This document shows positions 27,259 through 33,939 of a DNA stretch of 33,939 nucleotides, piece by piece. The number at the start of each line of letters is the position of its first letter. Positions within the stretch are counted from its first letter, which is position 1. Origin of the DNA: Antarctobacter heliothermus (lineage in GTDB: Bacteria > Pseudomonadota > Alphaproteobacteria > Rhodobacterales > Rhodobacteraceae); the NCBI RefSeq assembly GCF_900188425.1, contig NZ_FZON01000052.1, forward strand, positions 1 to 33,939, written 5' to 3'. The notes beneath the pieces were generated by a model. That model was not told where the DNA came from. It saw only the letters and a program-made list of their open reading frames with translations, and searched no databases. A program made the position numbers and the translations under genes.

Positions 27259-27316
27259 TGATCATGAGACTTGAATTTATCATGAAAATTTGGCCTGATG
27301 CAATTTATCATGAAAA
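27259..27316. promoter_or_regulatory. Repeated AATTTATCATGAAAA operators before the peptide ABC operon
   Basis: Two identical 15-mers AATTTATCATGAAAA lie at 27274-27288 and 27302-27316, 28 bases apart, and a shorter TGATCATGA at 27259-27267 touches the ribosome site of the DUF1028 gene. The 12-base core is shared with 24838-24849 in front of the fadR-like gene. The placement lets one regulator control both divergent transcripts. Confidence 0.65.
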
Positions 27317-27349
27317 ATAAAAATCAAAGACAACAGCGGAGGTAACGCA

Positions 27350-28927
27350 ATGTCGCTCTTTTCATTCACGCGTCGCGGGGTGTTGGCCGCAGGGACGGCG
27401 CTTGCGCTTTCCCTTGGTACTGTGTCGGGCGCGCAGGCGCAGACACCGCCCGGGGTTCTGATCGTTGGCCAGATTGCCGAACCCAAGGCACTGGACCCGG
27501 CGGCGGTGACGGCGGTCAACGATTTCCGCATCCTGATGAACGTCTATGACGGCCTGGTGCGCTACAAGGACGGCACGCTGGAGGTGGAACCGGCGCTGGC
27601 GACGGACTGGACCATTTCCGAGGACGGCACCGAATACACCTTTACCCTGCGCGACGGGGTGAAGTTCCACGACGGCAGCGATTTCAACGCCGAAGCGGTC
27701 AAGTTCAACTTTGAGCGGATGCTGAACGAGGATCACCCCTATCATGACACCGGGCCGTTTCCGCTGTCCTTCTTCTTTTCTGCGGTCGAGTCGGTTGAGG
27801 CGGTGGACGCCACGACGGTGAAATTCACCCTCAACAGCCCCTACGCCCCGTTCCTGTCAAACCTTGCCTATCCCACCGGCCTGCTGGTCTCACCGGCGGC
27901 GGTCGAGGAGCATGGTGCAGAGTTTGGCCGCAATCCATCCGGCACCGGCGCGTTCAAATTCGCCGAATGGCGATCGAACGAGGCGGTGGTGATCGAGGCC
28001 AACGCTGATTACTGGGATGGCGCGCCGGAACTGCAGGCGGTTGTGTTCCGCCCCATCACCGACGCCAATACCCGCACGGCAGAGATGCTGGCAGGGGGCA
28101 TCGACCTGATGGTCGAAGTGCCACCCGTGGCTCTTAGCGAGTTTCAGGGGGCGGAATACACGGTCCATGAACAGGCCGGACCGCACGTCTGGTTCCTGAT
28201 CCTGAACGCCAAGGAAGGTCCCTTTGCGGACAAACTGGTCCGGCAGGCGGCGAACTACGCGATCAACAAGACCGCACTGGTGGATGAGGTACTGGAAGGC
28301 ACCGCCGCCGTGGCCGCAGGCCCGACGCCCCCGGCCTTTGCCTGGGCGTATAACGAAGAGCTGGAACCCTATCCCTACGATCCCGAAAAGGCCAAGGCGC
28401 TGCTGGCCGAAGCCGGTGTCGAGGGCGCGGAACTGACGTTCTATGTAACCGAAGGCGGGTCGGGGATGCTGGACCCAGTGGCGATGGGCACGGCAATTCA
28501 GGCGGATCTTGAGGCTGTCGGGTTTGACGTCAAGATCGAGACCTATGAGTGGAATACCTTTCTGGGCAACGTGAACCCGGGGCTGGAGGGCAAGGCGGAC
28601 ATGGCCGAGATGGCCTGGATGACAAACGACCCCGACACGCTGCCTTTCCTCGCGTTGCGGACCGACGCATGGCCGGACAAGGGTGGTTTCAACTCTGGCT
28701 ACTATTCCAATCCGAAGGTGGACGAGTTGCTGGAGGCGGCGCGTGTGGCCACCGATCAGGACGAACGCGCCCGTCTGTACAAGGAGATGCAGGTGATCGT
28801 GCAAGAGGACGCGCCTTGGGTTTTTGTCGCGAACTGGAAGCAGAACGCGGTGACCAGCGACAAGGTAGACGGGTTCTCTTTGCAGCCGTCGTTCTTTTTG
28901 CTGCTGGATGACGTTGTGAAAAACTGA
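27350..28927 (+). CDS. Peptide-type ABC transporter solute-binding protein
   Basis: Periplasmic binding protein of the DppA/OppA (SBP_bac_5) family, 525 residues. The N-terminus SLFSFTRRGVLAAGTALAL has a twin-arginine-like signal and a likely cleavage site after GAQA (residue 30). Family stretches include YEFTLR-like YTFTLRDGVKFHDGSDFNAE, NPSGTGAFKFAEW, ANADYWDGAPELQAVVFRPI and the final ARLYKEMQVIVQEDAPWVFV. GGAGG precedes the ATG. It heads the ABC operon and is separated from the permease by strong hairpins, which fits its need for higher expression. The ligand is not known; di- or oligopeptides, or glutamine-containing amides given the glsA neighbour, are inferred. Confidence 0.9.
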   Translation: MSLFSFTRRGVLAAGTALALSLGTVSGAQAQTPPGVLIVGQIAEPKALDPAAVTAVNDFRILMNVYDGLVRYKDGTLEVEPALATDWTISEDGTEYTFTLRDGVKFHDGSDFNAEAVKFNFERMLNEDHPYHDTGPFPLSFFFSAVESVEAVDATTVKFTLNSPYAPFLSNLAYPTGLLVSPAAVEEHGAEFGRNPSGTGAFKFAEWRSNEAVVIEANADYWDGAPELQAVVFRPITDANTRTAEMLAGGIDLMVEVPPVALSEFQGAEYTVHEQAGPHVWFLILNAKEGPFADKLVRQAANYAINKTALVDEVLEGTAAVAAGPTPPAFAWAYNEELEPYPYDPEKAKALLAEAGVEGAELTFYVTEGGSGMLDPVAMGTAIQADLEAVGFDVKIETYEWNTFLGNVNPGLEGKADMAEMAWMTNDPDTLPFLALRTDAWPDKGGFNSGYYSNPKVDELLEAARVATDQDERARLYKEMQVIVQEDAPWVFVANWKQNAVTSDKVDGFSLQPSFFLLLDDVVKN

Positions 28928-28935
28928 TTGCGGTG

Positions 28936-28970
28936 CGGTTCGGGACGGGCATTGAGCCCGACCCGAACCG
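28936..28970 (+). promoter_or_regulatory. Strong intra-operon hairpin after the binding-protein gene
   Basis: Arms 28936-28950 and 28956-28970 are complementary over 15 positions apart from one A/A mismatch, with a five-base loop ATTGA. No T-run follows, so it is more likely to protect the upstream mRNA from 3' decay or cause partial termination than to end transcription. Confidence 0.65.
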
Positions 28971-29037
28971 GCGGGGGCTCTGCCCCCACAGCGCGCCTAT
29001 GGGCGCGCACCCCCGGGATATTTCTGGACAGAAGAAG
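28971..29037 (+). repeat. Intergenic hairpin repeat of Rhodobacteraceae type
   Basis: Two further stems follow: GGGGGC-TCT-GCCCCC (28973-28987) and GCGCGCC-TAT-GGGCGCGC (28991-29008). Then comes CCCCCGGGATATTT (29010-29023) and CAGAAGAAG (29028-29036). This ordered pattern resembles an intergenic repeat I recall as common in Rhodobacteraceae genomes; only one copy is seen in this window, so the assignment rests on memory. The permease ribosome site GGAGGG is at 29061-29066. Confidence 0.5.
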
Positions 29038-29071
29038 ATCGGGGTCGTGAATTTCGAAGTGGAGGGCGCGT

Positions 29072-30019
29072 ATGGGGCGCTATGTCCTGCGACGACTGAT
29101 ATCGGCCGTGCCGGTGCTGCTAGGGATCACGGTGATTGTCTTTGCGATCATGGCGCTGATCCCGGGTGATCCGGCGACGGCGATCCTTGGCAGCTATGCC
29201 ACGCCTGAGAATGTCGAAAAGCTCAACCGGGATCTGGGTTTGGACAAGCCGTTGGTGGCGCAGTATTTCATCTGGCTGGGCAATATGGTCCAGGGGGATT
29301 TCGGCACCAGCTTTTCGCTGAACCGTCCGGTGATCGACGAGGTGTTGGAGCGGTTCAACGCGACGCTTGTGCTGGCCGGGACGGCCTTTGTGATCTGTTC
29401 GGTGCTGGGCATTGCCGCGGGCGTGGTGTCTGCCGCCAATCAGTATGGTTGGGCGGACAAGGCGATCACCTTTGTGGTGTTGCTGGGGATTTCGATCCCG
29501 TCGTTTTTCCTCGGCATGATGATGATCCTTTATTTCGCGGTGAGCCTGCGGTGGTTCCCGGTGTCGGGGATGTGGCCGATTTACGGAACGCGGGACATCT
29601 GGGCCTTGCTGGATCATCTTGTGCTGCCGGCCAGTGCACTGGCGGTGGTCGCCACGGGGGTAATTGCCCGGCTGTCGCGGTCCGCCATGCTGGAGGTGTT
29701 GCGGCAGGATTTCATCCGCACCGCGCGCGCCAAGGGGGTGCATGAGCGCGGCGTGATCTGGCGGCATGCGTTGCGCGCCGCGATGGTGTCGATCATTCCG
29801 GTACTGGGCATTCAGGCGGGATTTGTTCTGTCGGGGGCTGTTTACATCGAGATCGTCTTTCAGTGGCCCGGCGTGGGGCGGATGCTGGTTGATGCGATCC
29901 TCACGCGCGACATTCTGTTGGTGCAGGGCGGCGTGGTCTTTGTTGCGGCCTGCTACGTGATGTTCAACATCGTCGTGGACGTGGCGCAAAGCCTGCTGGA
30001 CCCGAGGATCAAGACATGA
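29072..30019 (+). CDS. Peptide-type ABC transporter permease (DppB-like)
   Basis: Inner-membrane permease of 315 residues. The N-terminus YVLRRLISAVPVLLGITVIV is the usual first membrane segment of DppB proteins, followed by MALIPGDPAT and YFIWLGNMVQGDFGTSF. The cytoplasmic coupling (EAA-type) loop is FIRTARAKGVHERGVIWRHA, and further segments and FQWPGVGRMLVDAILTRD complete the family pattern. GGAGGG precedes the ATG. The stop overlaps the next start by 4 bases. Confidence 0.93.
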   Translation: MGRYVLRRLISAVPVLLGITVIVFAIMALIPGDPATAILGSYATPENVEKLNRDLGLDKPLVAQYFIWLGNMVQGDFGTSFSLNRPVIDEVLERFNATLVLAGTAFVICSVLGIAAGVVSAANQYGWADKAITFVVLLGISIPSFFLGMMMILYFAVSLRWFPVSGMWPIYGTRDIWALLDHLVLPASALAVVATGVIARLSRSAMLEVLRQDFIRTARAKGVHERGVIWRHALRAAMVSIIPVLGIQAGFVLSGAVYIEIVFQWPGVGRMLVDAILTRDILLVQGGVVFVAACYVMFNIVVDVAQSLLDPRIKT

Positions 30020-31899
30020 TCGGGTTTCTCAAACTGTTGGCCCGCAACCGTCTTGCGCTGGCGGGGGGGATTGTTCTGTTCCTTGTGGTTGTGTTGGCGC
30101 TGGTGACGCCGCTGCTGCCTTTGGCAGAGCCGAATGTCACCAATACCTCGGCGCGGTTTTTACGGCCGTTTTCCGACGGCGCGCTGATGGGCACCGATCA
30201 TCTGGGTCGCGATCTGCTGTCGCGCCTGTTGTGGGGGACGCGGTTGTCGCTGGCGGTGGGCTTTGCTGCGGCGGTGGTTGCGGCCACGCTGGGGGCGGCC
30301 ATTGGCATCATCGCGGGGTTTTATGGCGGGCGGACCGATAACCTGATCATGCGCGGCGTCGACATGCTGATGGCCTTTCCCTACATCCTGCTGGCGCTGG
30401 CGATTGTGGCCGCGCTTGGCCCCGGTCTGTTCAATGCGCTGATTGCGGTGGCGGCGGTCAATGTGCCGTTCTTTGCCCGCAACATTCGCGGCATCACCGT
30501 GGGCATCGCCCATAAGGAATTTGTCGATGCCGCGCGGCTGGCGGGGTTGTCGAACACCAAGATCATCCTGACGGAAATCCTGCCCAACGTGGTGCCGGTG
30601 ATCGTGATCGCCATGTCTACCACCATCGGCTGGATGATCCTTGAGACCGCCGGTCTGTCGTTTCTTGGGCTGGGGTCGCAGCCGCCGCAGGCCGATCTGG
30701 GATCCATGCTGGGTGAGGCGCGCTCTGCCCTGATCACCAATCCGCACACATCCGTTGTGCCGGGGCTGATGATCCTGATCATCGTCATGGCGATCAACCT
30801 GCTGGGGGACGGGGTGCGCGACGCGCTGGACCCGCGGTTGAAAAGCGGTGCGCTGTCGCGGCCCATGGCCTCGACCATGGTCAGGCGGCAGGGTCCGGTG
30901 CCGGAGCCGGAGGGCAAGGGCCTGCTGGAGGTGCAGGAGTTGCAGACGCAGTTCCATGTCCGCGACCGGAATTATCGCGCGGTGGGCGGTGTGTCGCTGC
31001 ATGTCAAACCGGGCGAATGTCTTGGCATCATTGGGGAAAGCGGGTCGGGCAAGTCGGTCACCGTGCTGTCTGTCATGGGGTTGGTGGCCTCCCCCCCCGG
31101 GGTGATTACCGGCGGGGCGGTGCGCTATGACGGGGCCGATCTGATCGGCGCGCCGTACCGCAAGCTGCGTGAGATGCGTGGCCGCAACGTCGCCTATATC
31201 TTTCAGGATCCGCAGGCCACACTGCATCCGCTGTACCGCGTCGGCGACCAGCTGAAAGAGGCGATCCGCGCCCATCATGGCATCGGGCGGGATGAAGGGC
31301 GGGCGCGCGCCATTGAGTTGCTCAAGGCGGTGCGCATTCCCAATCCAGAACAGCGTCTGACGGATTTCCCGCATGAGATGTCGGGCGGGATGCGGCAGCG
31401 CGTCGGCATTGCCATGGCGCTGGCCAATGATCCCGACATCATCATCGCGGATGAGCCGACCACCGCGCTGGACGTGACCGTGCAGGCGCAGATCCTGTCG
31501 TTGCTGGATGACCTGCGTCGGTCGCGCGGGCTGGCCATTGTCTTTATCACCCATGACTTTGGCGTGGTCGGCCAGCTGTGTGACCGGGTGGCGGTCATGT
31601 ATGCCGGGCGGATTGTCGAAGAGGGGCCGACGCAGGCGGTGCTGGAGGCCCCGACCCATCCCTATACCGCGCGGCTGATGGCCTGTGTGCCGGAACTGGG
31701 CGGCGGCAAGCGGCGGTTGGAGGCGATCCCGGGCCTGCCGCCGGTGGTCGACAACCTGCCCATGGGCTGTGCCTTTGCCGATCGTTGTGACCGGGTGCAG
31801 GCCGACTGTCGCAAAGGTGAGATTGTGCTGGAACGGCAGGGCGCGCGCGCTGTGCGCTGCCTGCATCCCGTGACCCCGTTGACGGAGGCTGCTGAATGA
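30016..31899 (+). CDS. Fused ABC permease (DppC-like) and ATPase (DppD-like)
   Basis: One 627-residue protein with two normally separate parts. Residues about 1-280 form a DppC-type permease: FFF-like PFSDGALMGTDHLGRDLLSR, coupling loop DAARLAGLSNTKIILTEILP (171-190) and the C-terminal DPRLK (272-276). Residues about 300-627 form a DppD-type ATPase: Walker A GESGSGKS (340-347), Q-loop IFQDPQATLHP, signature MSGGMRQR (455-462), Walker B IIIADE (475-480), H-loop FITHDFGVV and the oligopeptide C-terminal cysteine region CAFADRCDR. The linker is about 25 residues. No frameshift is needed; the frame is open throughout. Such fusions occur in alphaproteobacterial peptide/nickel-type importers. Confidence 0.93.
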   Translation: MIGFLKLLARNRLALAGGIVLFLVVVLALVTPLLPLAEPNVTNTSARFLRPFSDGALMGTDHLGRDLLSRLLWGTRLSLAVGFAAAVVAATLGAAIGIIAGFYGGRTDNLIMRGVDMLMAFPYILLALAIVAALGPGLFNALIAVAAVNVPFFARNIRGITVGIAHKEFVDAARLAGLSNTKIILTEILPNVVPVIVIAMSTTIGWMILETAGLSFLGLGSQPPQADLGSMLGEARSALITNPHTSVVPGLMILIIVMAINLLGDGVRDALDPRLKSGALSRPMASTMVRRQGPVPEPEGKGLLEVQELQTQFHVRDRNYRAVGGVSLHVKPGECLGIIGESGSGKSVTVLSVMGLVASPPGVITGGAVRYDGADLIGAPYRKLREMRGRNVAYIFQDPQATLHPLYRVGDQLKEAIRAHHGIGRDEGRARAIELLKAVRIPNPEQRLTDFPHEMSGGMRQRVGIAMALANDPDIIIADEPTTALDVTVQAQILSLLDDLRRSRGLAIVFITHDFGVVGQLCDRVAVMYAGRIVEEGPTQAVLEAPTHPYTARLMACVPELGGGKRRLEAIPGLPPVVDNLPMGCAFADRCDRVQADCRKGEIVLERQGARAVRCLHPVTPLTEAAE

Positions 31900-32861
31900 G
31901 TGCCGCGCTGACACTGACCGACCTGTCCAAGACGTTTCCGGTGGGGCGCGGCGTTTTTGGTGCACCCAAGGCCACGGTCAAGGCGGTGCATCCGATCACA
32001 TTGACCGTAGCGCAGGGGGAAACGCTGGGCATCGTCGGAGAGTCCGGCTGCGGCAAGTCCACGTTGGCGCGGATGCTGGTGGGGCTGCTGGAACCGACCA
32101 CCGGTACGATCGAGATCGACGGCGCGGCGCTGGACAATGCTGATCCGGCGCTGTTCGGCAAACGCATCCAGTATGTGTTTCAGGACCCGATCTCATCGCT
32201 GAACCCGCGCAAGACCATCCGCCAGATCATCGAGGCCCCGTTGATCCATCTGCATGGCATGGACAGGGCGCAGCGGACACGCCGTATCGCCGAGATTTTT
32301 GCCAGCGTGAACCTGCGCGAAGAGTTCCTAGACCGCTATCCGCATGAATTCTCGGGCGGGCAGGCGCAGCGGATCGGGATTGCCCGCGCACTTGCAGCGC
32401 AGGCCAGCATCCTCATTCTGGATGAGCCGGTTTCGGCACTGGACGTATCGGTACAGGCGCAGGTGCTTAACTTGTTGGCGGATCTGAAACGTGAATTGGG
32501 CCTGACCTATCTCTTCATCAGCCACGATCTGGCCGTCGTCGAGGCGGTCAGCGACCGGATTGCGGTGCTGTATTTCGGATCGGTGGTGGAACTGGGACCG
32601 GCAGAGGATATCTTTCGCGCGCCCCGCCATCCCTATACGAAACTGCTGGCGGACAGTGCGCCGGTGGTTGGCCGACCGCTGACGGCACCCGAGGGGCGTG
32701 AGACCGAACTGCCAGATCCGCTAAACCCGCCCAAGGGCTGCGCCTTTGCCGCCCGTTGCCCCCGTGCCAGTGACCGCTGCCGGGCCGAGGTGCCTGTGCT
32801 GGAGCGGCAGGGTGCTGTGGACGTGGCCTGTTTCCATCCTCTGGTGGCCGGGGAGGAGTGA
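31896..32861 (+). CDS. Peptide-type ABC transporter ATPase (DppF-like)
   Basis: A 321-residue ATPase. It has Walker A GESGCGKS (48-55), Q-loop VFQDPISSLNPRKTI, signature EFSGGQAQRIGIARAL, Walker B ILILDEPVSALD, H-loop FISHDLAVVEAVSDRIAVLY and the C-terminal oligopeptide-transporter region with cysteines (GCAFAARCPRASDRCR). It pairs with the ATPase half of the preceding fusion to form the nucleotide-binding dimer. The start overlaps the previous stop by 4 bases and it ends the operon. Confidence 0.93.
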   Translation: MSAALTLTDLSKTFPVGRGVFGAPKATVKAVHPITLTVAQGETLGIVGESGCGKSTLARMLVGLLEPTTGTIEIDGAALDNADPALFGKRIQYVFQDPISSLNPRKTIRQIIEAPLIHLHGMDRAQRTRRIAEIFASVNLREEFLDRYPHEFSGGQAQRIGIARALAAQASILILDEPVSALDVSVQAQVLNLLADLKRELGLTYLFISHDLAVVEAVSDRIAVLYFGSVVELGPAEDIFRAPRHPYTKLLADSAPVVGRPLTAPEGRETELPDPLNPPKGCAFAARCPRASDRCRAEVPVLERQGAVDVACFHPLVAGEE

Positions 32862-32935
32862 CACGGCGGGCGAAGCGCTGAAGTCGGACATATTCCAAAA
32901 TTGCAGGATGCGGCAGTAGCGGGTACAAAGGGAGC

Positions 32936-33553
32936 ATGACGCCTGTTCCCCAAAAACGCGGTCCCGGTCGTCCGCGCAGCTTTGACAACGCCGCCGCGCT
33001 GGAATCTGCGACGCGGTGCTTTTGGTCGCGGGGCTATGCCCGCGCAACCATGGGCGTTCTCAGCCGGGAAATGTCCGTTCCGCGCGCCAGCCTCTATGCC
33101 CATTTTGGCGACAAGGACGGGCTGTTTCTGTTGGCGATTGACCACTATGCCCGCTCTCGCAGCGCCAAGGCGCTGGCGCATCTGACCGGCCAGGGCGATG
33201 CCTTTGCCGAGGTTTCGCGGTTTTTCGACGCCGCGATCACCTTGGTGACTTCGGATCCCGCAACACCGGGCTGCCTGATTGCCTGCGTCCTGTCCGAGGC
33301 CGCAACCGCCGATCAGCGGTTTCAAGAGGTGTTGGTGGGCAAGACCCAGAAATTGGAACAGCGGCTGTCAACTTGTCTTCGGGCCTCGGACGCCGGTTTA
33401 CCAGAGGATGAGATCCGGGCGCGGGCTGGCATTCTGGCGGCAACGGTAAGGGGGCTGGCGATCAGTGCGCGGGCCGGTATACCGGCCGATACTCTGCGAG
33501 AAACAGCGTCCATGGCCGCGCGACTGACGTGCGGAAATGCACAGTCTTGGTGA
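32936..33553 (+). CDS. TetR/AcrR-family transcriptional regulator
   Basis: A 205-residue TetR protein. The N-terminal helix-turn-helix is GRPRSFDNAAALESATRCFW, then MGVLSREMSVPRASLYAHFG and DKDGLFLLAIDHYA (about residues 10-70). The C-terminal part contains GCLIACVLSEAAT, as in one common TetR C-terminal group. AAAGGGAG precedes the ATG. It starts 74 bases after the ABC operon and shows no clear dyad upstream. The IS1380 element begins about 60 bases after its stop, so any downstream partner gene may have been displaced. Its target and ligand are unknown. Confidence 0.85.
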   Translation: MTPVPQKRGPGRPRSFDNAAALESATRCFWSRGYARATMGVLSREMSVPRASLYAHFGDKDGLFLLAIDHYARSRSAKALAHLTGQGDAFAEVSRFFDAAITLVTSDPATPGCLIACVLSEAATADQRFQEVLVGKTQKLEQRLSTCLRASDAGLPEDEIRARAGILAATVRGLAISARAGIPADTLRETASMAARLTCGNAQSW

Positions 33554-33614
33554 TCACGCTGCTGTCAGTACGGGCCGGTCGGTGCTTGACCCTGAGCGGC
33601 ACGGCTGGTCTGAA

Positions 33615-33939
33615 CCCGGCTTATTCATCCAAATCAGGGGAAATAGCTGGCGTGCCCGCGAAAGCTTTGTAGAATCAAGCTGCTAGACAAAATCCGACAG
33701 CAGCCATCGGAGCACGCCATGGGTGAAACGCTACAGCCGGTCGCCACGAGCTTCAACAGGTCCCTGCGCGTCGAAAGCCGTGCCGAGCGGCTGACCGGTG
33801 ATGCCGGTGCCGTGGTGCTGCGCGAGATCATGGAGCGCAGCGGCATCGTCGAATGGATGGTCCCGCAGCTGACCGATCCGCGGCGTCAGGAAGATGTCGT
33901 CCATGACCTCGGCTCGCTCATCCGGACCAGCGTGCTGCT
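33615..33939 (+). mobile_element. IS1380-family insertion sequence, 5' end (continues beyond the window)
   Basis: The transposase start at 33719 shows the element. Its left end is uncertain; the sequence CCCGGCTTATTCATCC beginning near 33615 looks like a possible terminal inverted repeat, but the partner end is outside the window and cannot be compared. Confidence 0.5.
33719..33939 (+). CDS. IS1380-family transposase, N-terminal part (cut by window edge)
   Basis: About 73 codons are visible. The translation includes VESRAERLTGDAGAVVLREI, IVEWMVPQLTDPRRQEDVVH and LGSLIRTSVLL, which match the N-terminal region of IS1380-type DDE transposases (leucine-rich start, D-G/A-G block, DPR motif, then HSLADLLR-like segment). 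CGGAGC lies before the ATG. The catalytic core is outside the window, so integrity cannot be judged. Confidence 0.75.
   Translation, partial: MGETLQPVATSFNRSLRVESRAERLTGDAGAVVLREIMERSGIVEWMVPQLTDPRRQEDVVHDLGSLIRTSVL

Noticed and set aside
30160-31965. Long open frame opposite the permease-ATPase fusion
   Set aside because: Same reason: a shadow of a clearly real gene, with a low-complexity Arg/His/Gln-rich product.

Overview
This is a GC-rich chromosomal segment of catabolic and accessory genes, most likely from an alphaproteobacterium of the Rhodobacteraceae (Roseobacter/Paracoccus-like). The pointers are the ScfR-type XRE regulator, the malyl-CoA lyase/malate-CoA ligase gene set, divergent oxyR-katG, the compact paaABCDE-paaZ-paaX operon and the protein sequence style. 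Both ends lie inside insertion sequences: an IS21-family element on the left (istA start, element end at 347) and an IS1380-family element on the right (transposase start at 33719). They belong to different families, so they are separate insertions.

Left region (1-9551): the IS21 element cuts off a Tat-exported, DppA-like solute-binding protein gene. Upstream of it, also on the minus strand, lies a short-chain-acyl-type XRE/ScfR regulator. It is divergent from a six-gene plus-strand operon: serine-glyoxylate aminotransferase, malyl-CoA lyase, malate-CoA ligase beta and alpha, an HTD2-type hydratase resembling mesaconyl-C4-CoA hydratase, and a family III CoA-transferase resembling mesaconyl-CoA C1:C4 CoA transferase. 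This joins the serine-cycle C4-splitting module (malate to malyl-CoA to acetyl-CoA plus glyoxylate) to two signature steps of the glyoxylate-assimilating half of the 3-hydroxypropionate bi-cycle (mesaconyl-C1-CoA to mesaconyl-C4-CoA to citramalyl-CoA). It is the most unusual metabolic unit in the window. The regulator/operon gap carries a cluster of TTTACAAA boxes.

Middle (9631-13240): divergent oxyR and katG form a peroxide-defence pair. katG has a clear GNRA-capped terminator. Behind it lies a gene-free stretch with a 9-bp dyad and a striking nested inverted repeat about 159 bp long.

Phenylacetate region (13276-22576): a thiolase gene leads paaA, B, C, D, E, an extra PaaA/PaaC-like protein, paaZ, paaX and a TetR regulator, all on the plus strand and closely packed. 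The proteins epoxidise phenylacetyl-CoA (PaaABCE, with PaaD for maturation), open the ring and oxidise the semialdehyde (PaaZ), and thiolyse the products (PaaJ). The ligase paaK and the beta-oxidation genes paaF, G and H are not in the window. A GACC-N4-GGTC dyad followed by TTAAT occurs both before the thiolase and before the tetR gene, which suggests one TetR regulon. A GAGATTC/GAATCTC dyad at the first promoter is a candidate PaaX site.

Right region (22616-33553): two minus-strand TIM-barrel isomerase-type genes are followed by a FadR-type GntR regulator, glutaminase glsA, a convergent DUF1028 gene and a dipeptide-type ABC transporter (binding protein, permease, permease-ATPase fusion, ATPase). 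The 12-bp motif AATTKATCATGA occurs once before the fadR-like gene and twice between the DUF1028 gene and the transporter. This points to a co-regulated peptide/glutamine uptake and deamidation module. A lone TetR gene precedes the right-hand IS. I found no tRNA, rRNA or CRISPR array.
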